Positions 6,346 through 13,810 of a stretch of 28,996 bases of DNA are shown here, piece after piece (the stretch's first letter is position 1; every line of letters starts with the position of its first letter). The stretch spans positions 1 to 28,996 of the forward strand of contig CALFEY010000368.1 of NCBI GenBank assembly GCA_937958295.1, written 5' to 3'. A program made the position numbers and the translations under genes. This DNA comes from an uncultured Pseudomonadota bacterium (GTDB lineage Bacteria > Pseudomonadota > Gammaproteobacteria > Burkholderiales > Casimicrobiaceae). The notes under the pieces are model-generated. The model did no database searches and was not told where the DNA came from. It was given only the letters and a program-made list of their open reading frames with translations.

Positions 6346-8685
6346 TTGCAACATCGTTCTCTCTCCGCTGCCTTCGCCCGGACGCTTCCGCGTCGCGCGC
6401 GCGCCGTGACCCTCGCGGCGCTTGCGCTGAGCGCGCTCGCGGTCGTCTTTGCGCCCGTCGCGCGCGGCCAGGCCGCCGCGCCGCAAGCGGTGCCGCCCGA
6501 GCGTGCCGCCGCGGCGCCGGCGGATCCTTCGGCACCGGGGACCAAGTCCCGGCCCAAGGTCGGCCTCGTCCTCTCCGGCGGCGGCGCCCGCGGCCTCACG
6601 CACGTGGGCGTGCTCAAGGTGCTGCAGGAGATGCGCATTCCCATCGACTACATCGCCGCCACTTCCATGGGCGCCATCGTGGGGGGGCTGTACGCGAGCG
6701 GCATGACGCCCGACGCCATGCAGAAGGAGTTGGGAGCGGTGAGCTGGCCCACGCTCCTTTCCGACAGCCCCGAGCGGCGCGACGTGGGCTTTCGCCGCAA
6801 GGAGGAGCAGGCGGCCTTTCCGCTGTCCTTCGAGATGGGTTACCGCGACGGCGAGTTCCTGTGGTTCAAGGGCGCGCTGTCCGGCGCCAACCTCGAGCTC
6901 TTCCTGCACGAGCTCACCCGCAACGTCGACAGCATCGACAATTTCGACAAGCTGCCCATCCCGTATCGCGCCGTGGCCACCAACATGGTCTCGGGGCAGG
7001 AGGTGGTGTTCTCCACCGGCCGGCTCTACCAGGCGATGCGCGCCAGCATGTCGGTGCCGGGCATGTTCGCGCCGGTGGAGATCGACGGCCGCATCCTGGG
7101 CGACGGCGGCCTCGTGAACAACCTGCCCGTGGACGTGGTGCGCGCGATGGGGGCGGACATCGTGATCGCCGTGAACATCGGCACCCCGCTCATGTCGCGC
7201 GACCAGCTGCAGTCCGTCGTGGGCTACGCGTCGCAGATGCTCAACATCCTCACCGAGCAGAACGTGCGCGCCCAGCTGGCGCTGCTCAAGCCCACCGACA
7301 TCCTGATCTCGCCCGACCTCGGCACGCTGACCTTCATCGACTTCGCCGCGGCGCCCCGGTTCGTGGAAATGGGCGAGAAGGCCGCCGAGGGCGTGCGCAC
7401 GCAGCTCGCCGCGCTTTCGGTGTCCCCGGAGCAGTATGCCGCCTTCGAGCAGCGGCTCAAGGTACGGCCGGAGACGCTGCCTGCCCAGCTCGATTTCGTC
7501 ACGGTCGAGGGCACGCGCTACGCCAATCCCGAGGTCCTCGAGGAGCAGATGGCCACCAAGCCCGACCAGCCGTTCAAGCTCGGGACGCTGGAAAAGGACC
7601 TGGCCAAGCTCTACGGCCGCGGCGACTTCGACCAGATCGACTACGAGCTCACCACGGTGGGTGCGCAGACCGGCGTGGTGGTCAAGGTGCTGGAGAAGTC
7701 CTGGGGACCGAATTTCCTGCGCTTCGGCACTTCGTTGTCCACCGACTTCCAGGGGGAGACGTTCTTCAACCTGATGGCGGGGCACAAGCGCGTGTGGATC
7801 AACAGCCTCGGCGCCGAGTGGACCAACGAGGTCGTGCTCGGCAGCACGCGACGCTACGCCACGGAGTTTTACCAGCCGCTCATGCTCGGCGAGAGCTTGT
7901 TCGCCTCCGCCTACGGCGTGGTGCAGCGCTCACCGGAGTTCATCTTCGACGGCGACACGCGTGTCGCGGAGTACGACGTCCTCTACGAAACGGCGGGGCT
8001 GGACCTCGGCAGCGCCTTCGGCACGGCGGGCGAGATCCGCGGCGGCATCAAATGGACGCACTATCGCGGTGACCCCACCATCGGCGACGCCGCCTTCCCG
8101 ACCATCCGCACCACCGAGACCGGCGCGCGCGTCCTGCTGCGCTGGGACACGCTCGACCATCCCTACTTCCCACGCAACGGGCTGCGCGGCAGTGCCGAAG
8201 TGTTCTACGGCAACCGCCGCACGACGCTCCTGAACCTCGACTTCCAGGACAACAGCTCGCGCAGCATGCTCATCGCCGACGGCGCCTGGTCGTTCGACCG
8301 GAACACCTTCCTCAACTATCAGGTGCGCGCTGGCGGCATCACCCGGTCGCATGCCGACAACGTCATCGAGGACTTCAACCTCGGCGGCTTCCTCCAGCTC
8401 TCCGGCTTGCGCACCAACCAGCTGTCCGGCAACTACGTGGGATTCGGGCGCGTAGTGGGCTACCACCAGTTCGCCACGCTGCCGCTCGTGGGGCGCGCGG
8501 TGTACGTGGGCGCATCGATCGAGGCCGGCAACACCTGGGAGACGACCGACCAGATTTCCGGCAACCTCCGCACCGCCGGGAGCGTCTTCCTGGCCGCCGA
8601 CACGTGGCTCGGCCCGTTCTACGTGGGCTGGGGCATCACGAGCGGCGGCCAGCGCAGCTTCTACCTGTACCTTGGCCGCATCTGA
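6346..8685 (+). CDS. Patatin-like phospholipase with POTRA and outer-membrane barrel (type Vd autotransporter, PlpD-like)
   Basis: A 779-residue outer-membrane or secreted lipase. An N-terminal signal sequence (hydrophobic about 20-40, ending in Ala-rich GQAAAP) is followed by a patatin domain (about 70-340): oxyanion loop SGGGARG (77-83), nucleophile Ser 107 in ATSMG, and catalytic Asp 253 in GDGG. A single POTRA-like domain (about 395-455, VTVEGTRYANPEVLEEQM) and a C-terminal BamA/FhaC-like barrel (about 460-779, with DHPYFPRNGLRGSAEVFYG) complete the PlpD/FplA architecture; PlpD is of similar length. The barrel ends in LGRI, not the usual terminal aromatic. The elbow has Ala 105 where most relatives have Gly (GTSMG). 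The start is a TTG; a GTG near residue 21 is an alternative. The overlap with bioA downstream suggests an operon. Confidence 0.88.
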   Translation: MQHRSLSAAFARTLPRRARAVTLAALALSALAVVFAPVARGQAAAPQAVPPERAAAAPADPSAPGTKSRPKVGLVLSGGGARGLTHVGVLKVLQEMRIPIDYIAATSMGAIVGGLYASGMTPDAMQKELGAVSWPTLLSDSPERRDVGFRRKEEQAAFPLSFEMGYRDGEFLWFKGALSGANLELFLHELTRNVDSIDNFDKLPIPYRAVATNMVSGQEVVFSTGRLYQAMRASMSVPGMFAPVEIDGRILGDGGLVNNLPVDVVRAMGADIVIAVNIGTPLMSRDQLQSVVGYASQMLNILTEQNVRAQLALLKPTDILISPDLGTLTFIDFAAAPRFVEMGEKAAEGVRTQLAALSVSPEQYAAFEQRLKVRPETLPAQLDFVTVEGTRYANPEVLEEQMATKPDQPFKLGTLEKDLAKLYGRGDFDQIDYELTTVGAQTGVVVKVLEKSWGPNFLRFGTSLSTDFQGETFFNLMAGHKRVWINSLGAEWTNEVVLGSTRRYATEFYQPLMLGESLFASAYGVVQRSPEFIFDGDTRVAEYDVLYETAGLDLGSAFGTAGEIRGGIKWTHYRGDPTIGDAAFPTIRTTETGARVLLRWDTLDHPYFPRNGLRGSAEVFYGNRRTTLLNLDFQDNSSRSMLIADGAWSFDRNTFLNYQVRAGGITRSHADNVIEDFNLGGFLQLSGLRTNQLSGNYVGFGRVVGYHQFATLPLVGRAVYVGASIEAGNTWETTDQISGNLRTAGSVFLAADTWLGPFYVGWGITSGGQRSFYLYLGRI

Positions 8686-9979
8686 CGCCAACGCCCGCTG
8701 GCTCGCCCGCAGCCTCGCGGCGGTGTGGCATCCGTGTACCCAGATGAAGGTGCACGAGACGCTTCCGCTCGTGCCCATCGCCCACGGCGACGGCGCCTGG
8801 CTGGTGGACTTCGAGGGACGGCGCTATCTCGACGCCGTGAGCTCGTGGTGGGTCAACCTCTTCGGACATCGCCATCCGCGCATCGATGCGGCGGTGCGCG
8901 ACCAGCTCGATTCGCTCGCGCACGTGATGCTCGCGGGCTTCACGCATCGCCCGGCCGTGGAGCTGGCGGAGCGCCTCGCCGCGCTCGCCCCCGCGGGCCT
9001 CGGCCATGCGTTCTTCGCCTCCGACGGCGCCGCCGCCACCGAGATCGCGCTCAAGATGAGCTTTCACTTCTGGCGCAATCGCGGGCAGCCGGACAAGCGC
9101 GGCTTCGTGAGCCTCGCGGGTGGCTACCACGGCGAGACGATCGGTGCGCTCGCGGTGACGGACGTCGCGCTCTTCCGCGATGTGTATGCGCCGCTGCTGC
9201 AGGCCAACGCGATCGTGCCCGTTCCGGATCCGCGCCAGGGCATCGGCGTGGACGCCGCGGCGGCGGCGCTCGATGCCCATCTCGCGCAGCACGCTCGCAC
9301 CACGGCGGCGTTGATCCTGGAGCCTCTCGTCCAGGGGGCGTCCGGCATGACGATGTACGACCCGCGCTACCTGCAACTCGCGCGCGAGATCACCGCGCGC
9401 CATGGCGTACATCTCATCGCCGACGAGATCATGACCGGCTTCGGACGCACCGGAACGATGTTCGCGTGGGAGCAGGCGGCGGCGCCCGCGCCGGACTTCA
9501 TGTGCCTGTCCAAGGGCATCACGGGCGGATACCTGCCGCTGTCGTGCGTGCTCACCTCCGACGACGTCTACGCGGCGTTCTACGCCGACGACACCGCGCG
9601 CGGCTTTCTCCACTCGCACTCGTACACCGGCAACGCGCTCGCCTGCGCCGCCGCGCTCGCGGTGCTCGACATCTTTCGCGACGACGACGTGATCGCGCGC
9701 AACCGCGATCGCGCGGACACCTGGGCGGATGCGCTCGCGCCTGTCGCAACGCACCCGCGGGTGCGCAACTTTCGGCAACGGGGCATGATCCTTGCGTGGG
9801 ACGTATCCGATGCCCCATCCAACTTCGCCCGCTGGTTCTTCGCCGAAGCCCTGGCTGCGGGGCTGCTGCTGCGCCCCATCGGCAGCACGGTGTACGTGAT
9901 GCCGCCGTACGTCGTGACGGCGTCCGAGATGACCGCACTGGCGGCAAGCGTCGTGGCGATCCTGGACAGGGCCGCGTGA
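8672..9979 (+). CDS. bioA: Adenosylmethionine-8-amino-7-oxononanoate aminotransferase (DAPA synthase)
   Basis: PLP enzyme of biotin synthesis that transfers the amino group from S-adenosylmethionine to KAPA, giving DAPA, in the cytosol. The 435-residue length is normal. Seen: the BioA-type N-terminus with VWHPCTQM, DAVSSWWVN, GGYHGETIGAL, the DEIMTGFGRTG motif with PLP-binding Asp 251, and the Schiff-base Lys 281 in CLSKGITGGYLPLS. The conserved N-terminal WHP..TQ segment requires a start upstream of Met 25; TTG at 8672 supplies it and lies 14 bases inside the preceding gene. The stop overlaps the next ATG by one base. No bioF, bioD, bioC or bioB is in the window, so bioA is separated from the rest of the pathway. 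Aminotransferase class III is certain; BioA specifically is very likely. Confidence 0.9.
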   Translation: MAASDANARWLARSLAAVWHPCTQMKVHETLPLVPIAHGDGAWLVDFEGRRYLDAVSSWWVNLFGHRHPRIDAAVRDQLDSLAHVMLAGFTHRPAVELAERLAALAPAGLGHAFFASDGAAATEIALKMSFHFWRNRGQPDKRGFVSLAGGYHGETIGALAVTDVALFRDVYAPLLQANAIVPVPDPRQGIGVDAAAAALDAHLAQHARTTAALILEPLVQGASGMTMYDPRYLQLAREITARHGVHLIADEIMTGFGRTGTMFAWEQAAAPAPDFMCLSKGITGGYLPLSCVLTSDDVYAAFYADDTARGFLHSHSYTGNALACAAALAVLDIFRDDDVIARNRDRADTWADALAPVATHPRVRNFRQRGMILAWDVSDAPSNFARWFFAEALAAGLLLRPIGSTVYVMPPYVVTASEMTALAASVVAILDRAA

Positions 9980-11427
9980 TGCGTCGCACGCGACGCCTCG
10001 TTGTCGCGGCGGCGTTGTGCGTGCTTGGCTCCACGGCGCATGCGGCGCTTCCCGGCGGCGTCGCGCGTGCGTTCCGCGACGCGGGCATTCCGCTCGGGAG
10101 CGTGGCCATCGTCGTGCGCGAGGCCGGGCAGCCGCAGCCGCTCTTCGCGCAGGATGCGGAGCGTCCGATGAATCCGGCGTCGGTGATGAAGGTCGTCACG
10201 ACGTACGCCGCGCTCGAGCTCCTGGGCAGCGACTATCGCTGGAAGACCGAGGCGTATCTCGCCGGCAAGCTCGACAACCGGGGCACGCTGGCGGGCAACC
10301 TCGTGCTCAAGGGGTACGGCGACCCCAAGATCACCACCGAGCAGTGGCAGGCCTTCATGGCTGACCTGCGTGCCAAGGGGCTCACCCGCATCACCGGCGA
10401 CCTCGTGCTCGACCGCTCGTTCTTCAAGCTCGCCGAGCACGATCCCGGTGCGTTCGACCAGGAGCCCCTCCGCCCGTACAACGTCGGACCCGATGCCCTG
10501 CTCGTGAACTTCAATGCCGTGCGCTTCGCGTTCGCGCCCGACGCCGCGCGCGGCGCGGTGGCCGTACGCGCGGATCCGCCGTTGCCCGAGATCGCGGTCA
10601 GCGCGGCACCGCAGCTCGTCAACGGCGACTGCGGCGACTGGCGCGCGTTGCTCATGCCGCAGGTCGACGACCAGCGCGTGCAGGCCACGGCCGCGTTTCC
10701 CGGCCGCTTTGCCGCGAGTTGCGGCGAGCGCGAGTGGTACATGGCGCTGCTCGATCATCCGCATTACGTGCACGGCATCTTCACCACCGCATTCCGCGAG
10801 CGCGGCGGTGCATTCGACGGCGGCGTCACCGAAGGCAGGCCACCGCGCAACGCGAAGCCCTTTGCCGTGATGGAGTCGGCGCCGCTGTACGACATCGTGC
10901 GCGACGTGAACAAGCTGTCGAACAACGTCATGGCGCGGCAGATCTTCCTGACGCTCGCCACCACGAAGCATCCGCCGCCCGCGACGATCCCGCTCGCCAC
11001 CGACGTGATCCGCAAATGGCTCGCGGACAAGAAGCTCTCGCTGCCCGGGCTCGTCCTCGAAAACGGCTCGGGACTCTCGCGCAAGGAGCGCATCAGCGCC
11101 GGCGGCATCGCGAGGCTGCTTGCCGCTGCCGATGCCAGCCCGGTGCGCGAGGAGTTCGCGAGCTCGCTCGCGGTAGCCGCGATGGACGGCACCGTGCAGA
11201 AGCGCTTTCGCGATGGCACCGTGGCGGGCCAGGCGCTGCTCAAGACCGGCTCGCTCGAAGGCGTGCGGGCGCTGGCAGGGTACGTCATCGATGCCGAAGG
11301 GCGTCGATTCATCGTCGCCGCGATCATCAACGATCCGAACGCGGCGAGAGGTGGGGTCGCGTTGGACTATCTCGTGCAGTGGGTGTATCGCGAGGCGGGA
11401 ACTTACGATCGGGCGTTGCGGCGGTAG
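9979..11427 (+). CDS. dacB: D-alanyl-D-alanine carboxypeptidase/endopeptidase (PBP4-type, peptidase S13)
   Basis: Periplasmic penicillin-binding protein that trims stem peptides and cleaves cross-links in peptidoglycan. A signal peptide (RRTRRLVVAAALCVLGSTAHA, cleavage near residue 22) leads a 482-residue S13-family protein. The three active-site motifs are present: SVMK with Ser 68 and Lys 71, SNN at 314-316, and KTG at 422-424. The insert domain between the first two motifs (about 90-290) is typical of the DacB/PBP4 class. The ATG overlaps the bioA stop by one base, and a GTG three bases earlier is also possible. Tight packing after bioA suggests co-expression with a gene of unrelated function; a functional link with the outer-membrane phospholipase upstream is possible but unproven. 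Confidence 0.92.
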   Translation: MRRTRRLVVAAALCVLGSTAHAALPGGVARAFRDAGIPLGSVAIVVREAGQPQPLFAQDAERPMNPASVMKVVTTYAALELLGSDYRWKTEAYLAGKLDNRGTLAGNLVLKGYGDPKITTEQWQAFMADLRAKGLTRITGDLVLDRSFFKLAEHDPGAFDQEPLRPYNVGPDALLVNFNAVRFAFAPDAARGAVAVRADPPLPEIAVSAAPQLVNGDCGDWRALLMPQVDDQRVQATAAFPGRFAASCGEREWYMALLDHPHYVHGIFTTAFRERGGAFDGGVTEGRPPRNAKPFAVMESAPLYDIVRDVNKLSNNVMARQIFLTLATTKHPPPATIPLATDVIRKWLADKKLSLPGLVLENGSGLSRKERISAGGIARLLAAADASPVREEFASSLAVAAMDGTVQKRFRDGTVAGQALLKTGSLEGVRALAGYVIDAEGRRFIVAAIINDPNAARGGVALDYLVQWVYREAGTYDRALRR

Positions 11428-11497
11428 CGGTGACGATGGCACTGAGGATTCGCGCGATCTGCCATCCCGGCGCTCTGCCTCCGAACACGGCCCGACA

Positions 11498-12358
11498 ATG
11501 CGCATGACCATCGTCAGAGTCCTTCTTCTGCCGGTGTTCGTTCTTGCGTTCTTCGTCGCCTGGACGCACTCGCTTCCCCTCGCGCAGGCCATGCTGCCGC
11601 TGGCGAGCGATGTCGGTCGGGCATGGTTCATTGCTTCAACCGTCCTCGAGGCGATCGTTTTGGCCGCGGTCTGGGGATTGGTGTTTGCCCTTCCCCTCGC
11701 GTGGCTCTATCGGCGGTTCTCGTTCGCCGCGGCCGCCCTGTGCGTGCTTCCATTGCTGTTGGTCGTGGGCGACAACTTCAAACCCTCACTGTCGCTCGGT
11801 GCCAATGTTCCCGTCGCCGCCTTCATGTTGTCCCTCATCGTGATCGTCCCGCTCCTGACGCACGTGGCCTATCGCCGGCTGCCTTCGCGACCAAAGGGAT
11901 TGCTCCCTCGCCCTGTCACCCCCCACGCCGAACGCATCGTCGACAAGGTCGTGGCATACGTGACGCAGGGCGATCGGTTGCTCGTGTTCCTGCATCCGCT
12001 GCATCCGGACGTCGGGCTGCAAGTGCCCGCGGGGACGGTCGAGCCGGGCGAATCGCCGGAGGCCGCCCTGCTTCGCGAGTTGCGCGAAGAAACCGGACTG
12101 CTGGCGTTCGCAGAGCCCACCTGCCTTGGCGCGGCGACCGTCGACATGGCACAGTTCGGCCGTGCGGAATCGCATCGGCGGCGTTTCTATCGTGTCCCGC
12201 TTGCCCAGGAGGCGCCGGAGCGCTGGCGCCATGTCGAGACATCGGGTGGCACGGCGCCCGGTGAATTGTTCGAGTTCTTTTGGGTACCGCTCGCGCGGGT
12301 TCCGACGTTGGCCGCGGGTCAAGGCGCGTACCTCGATGCGTTGCGGGCCGATGCCTGA
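11498..12358 (+). CDS. Membrane-anchored Nudix hydrolase (four N-terminal helices plus Nudix domain)
   Basis: A 286-residue protein. The first 125 residues hold four predicted membrane helices (about 5-22, 45-70, 75-91 and 103-123), with no cleavable signal. Residues about 145-280 are a Nudix domain with a complete Nudix box, GTVEPGE (179-185) followed by RELREETGL, matching G-x5-E-x7-R-E-U-x-E-E-x-G-U. Nudix enzymes hydrolyse nucleoside diphosphates linked to another moiety using Mg2+. Here the substrate is unknown, and the positively charged TAYRRLPSRPKG-like linker after the last helix would put the domain on the cytosolic side. The ATG at 11498 precedes the first helix directly. The gene stands 70 bases after dacB. 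An anchored Nudix domain is uncommon; a lipid-linked or envelope nucleotide substrate is a guess. Confidence 0.8.
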   Translation: MRMTIVRVLLLPVFVLAFFVAWTHSLPLAQAMLPLASDVGRAWFIASTVLEAIVLAAVWGLVFALPLAWLYRRFSFAAAALCVLPLLLVVGDNFKPSLSLGANVPVAAFMLSLIVIVPLLTHVAYRRLPSRPKGLLPRPVTPHAERIVDKVVAYVTQGDRLLVFLHPLHPDVGLQVPAGTVEPGESPEAALLRELREETGLLAFAEPTCLGAATVDMAQFGRAESHRRRFYRVPLAQEAPERWRHVETSGGTAPGELFEFFWVPLARVPTLAAGQGAYLDALRADA

Positions 12359-12404
12359 CCGCGCGACCGACAACTCAGCCTCAGCGACCTACGGAGGAAA
12401 TCGC

Positions 12405-12684
12405 ATCCGTCTGCTCGTCGCCATGGTTCTCGGTTTGGCAATCGGGCATGCCTCGGCCCAAAGCGTCACGGTCGCACCCACGGATACGGTCAAGCCCGTC
12501 GTTGCGATCCAGAAGGGCAAGCGGGTCGCCCTGCGACCTGCGCAGCGGCCACGAGCTCACCGGCGTCGTACGCGACTCCACGGATCGTCTCATCATCATC
12601 GGCGAACTGACAGGTCGCGAGTTCTTCGACGCGGTCGTCCCGGTCGAGGCGATCGAGGCCGTCATCATCAGGACCAAGCAATAG
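12405..12684 (+). pseudogene. Frameshifted small secreted protein gene, start codon also lost
   Basis: A strong Shine-Dalgarno sequence (GGAGGAAA, 12393-12400) is followed seven bases on by ATC where an ATG would give MRLLVAMVLGLAIGHASA, a good signal peptide. The mature part VAIQKGKRVAL then runs out of frame near 12528-12534 and continues in another frame as LRSGHELTGVVRDSTDRLIIIG, ending FFDAVVPVEAIEAVIIRTKQ. Dropping one C from the CCC at 12529-12531 restores one reading frame. An upstream in-frame ATG at 12351, overlapping the Nudix stop, could drive the first half, and ATG 12423 is a short alternative. The protein would be about 90 residues, periplasmic, of no family I recognise. Decay or a sequence error are both possible. 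Confidence 0.6.
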
Positions 12685-12724
12685 CGTTCGTCGTCGCGCC
12701 GTCTCCTGAACAAAGGGGGATTGA

Positions 12725-13051
12725 TTGCCCAAGATCGATATCGCATCGGTCGCCACCCGCACGGGTGCCGGCTACCCCCGTCCCGTTCGACGCAGCATGC
12801 GCGGGCTGCAGGGCGAATTGAAGCTCGTCGAGGGCGATGAATCCGTGCCGCTGCGCGCGGGCGAATGCGCGGCCTTTCCAAAGGGCACCGGCAACGGGCA
12901 TCATCCCATCGACGAAACCGATGCCGTTGCCGTCTATCTGGAGATTGGCTCGCGCCACCCGGACGATCTCACCCCATGCTCCGATATCGACATGATGAGC
13001 TCGAATGCGGACGGCAGATTCGTGCACAAGGATGGACTGCCGTATCCGTAG
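12725..13051 (+). pseudogene. Internally deleted cupin-domain gene
   Basis: The open frame (TTG start at 12725 after AGGGGG) begins MPKIDIASVATRTGAGYP and ends SDIDMMSSNADGRFVHKDG, both ends matching a known family of cupins of about 155-160 residues. The middle is wrong. After GAGYP the expected PFDAACAG reads only in another frame (from about 12780), and reading returns to frame at about 12810 with GELKLVEGDESVPLRAGECAAFPKGTGNGHH. About 40 residues, including the first metal-binding cupin motif (H-x-H...E), are missing. Only the second motif half remains. The product would be a 108-residue protein that cannot bind the usual metal. I read this as decay by deletion plus frameshift, though the ORF is still open. 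Confidence 0.65.
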
Positions 13052-13169
13052 CTGCTCCTTACGTGCCCCCGACGATGCCAAGCAGTTCGAGACGGTGGGA
13101 CGCCGTGCAAAGGTATGCCACATCGAGGTCGCTGCGTTTACCCGACCATCCGATCGAGGACGGCCGCGA

Positions 13170-13739
13170 ATGTTGGTAGGCGGTCCTCGCAACCCGACAC
13201 GTAGCCCAATCGCTCTTCCATTGCGCACCCTCGTCGCTTCCCACTGCGTGCTCGAGCCCTTGGTGGTCGCCCATGCACGCGAGATGTTCGACGTGCTGAG
13301 CGATCCCGCGATCTACGAATTCGAGAACGCGCCCCCGAAGTCCCTTGGCTGGCTGACCGAACGCTACGCCGTTCTCGAGCGGCGCGGGTCGGCCGACGGC
13401 GCGCAGCAGTGGCTCAACTGGGCGATTCGCCTGCCGGGCGGCGAGCTCGCGGGGTATGTGCAGGCGACGGTCGAGCCCTCCGGCACGTGCTACGTCGCCT
13501 ATGAGCTGACCAGCCGCTACTGGAGACGCGGCATCGGCCGGAGCGCGGTGCGCGCCATGCTGGACGAGCTCGCGTCGGCCTACGACGCGCGACAATTTGT
13601 CGCGGTGCTCAAGTCCGCCAACCACCGGTCGTGGGGATTGCTGGCGAATCTCGGCTTCCGGCCCGCAGACGCACAGGAGGCGGCGCGGTTCAGCCCCGAG
13701 TCGGACGAACGCGTGATGCTGAAAGCGGTCGAGCCGTAA
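13170..13739 (+). CDS. GNAT-family N-acetyltransferase (RimJ/RimL-like)
   Basis: A predicted cytosolic acetyltransferase of 189 residues from the ATG at 13170. The core begins at LRTLVASHCVLEPLVVAHA, and a TTG at 13221 would give a start closer to the usual one for this family. Seen: SDPAIYEFENAPP (acceptor-side loop), the strand LAGYVQATVEP, YVAYELTSRYWRRGIGRSAV with the acetyl-CoA loop WRRGIGRSA, and the C-terminal NHRSWGLLANLGFRPA. These match the Acetyltransf_3 group that modifies ribosomal proteins or small molecules; the acceptor is unknown. It follows the decayed cupin by 118 bases and stands at the end of the plus-strand run, facing the DUF1566 genes. Confidence 0.8.
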   Translation: MLVGGPRNPTRSPIALPLRTLVASHCVLEPLVVAHAREMFDVLSDPAIYEFENAPPKSLGWLTERYAVLERRGSADGAQQWLNWAIRLPGGELAGYVQATVEPSGTCYVAYELTSRYWRRGIGRSAVRAMLDELASAYDARQFVAVLKSANHRSWGLLANLGFRPADAQEAARFSPESDERVMLKAVEP

Positions 13740-13810
13740 CGCGTGAGGAATTTGCCCAGATCCTCGCCGCCGGCGAACGCGTCGAGCACGCCTACCTGCT
13801 CATTCGCGCT
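13739..13810 (+). other. Protein-like scrap, possible truncated gene start
   Basis: The gap between the GNAT stop and the convergent DUF1566 gene reads, in one plus frame, as TREEFAQILAAGERVEHAYL then LIRALRSD. This looks like the amphipathic N-terminus of a real protein, but the frame then enters antisense of the DUF1566 gene and turns into arginine/histidine-rich shadow sequence. No ATG/GTG start or ribosome-binding site is clear. It may be the remnant of a gene cut when the DUF1566 unit arrived. Confidence 0.3.

Noticed and set aside
12725..13051. Complete small cupin
   Set aside because: The first metal-binding motif is missing and a frame-shifted piece of the expected sequence is visible, so a broken gene is the better call.
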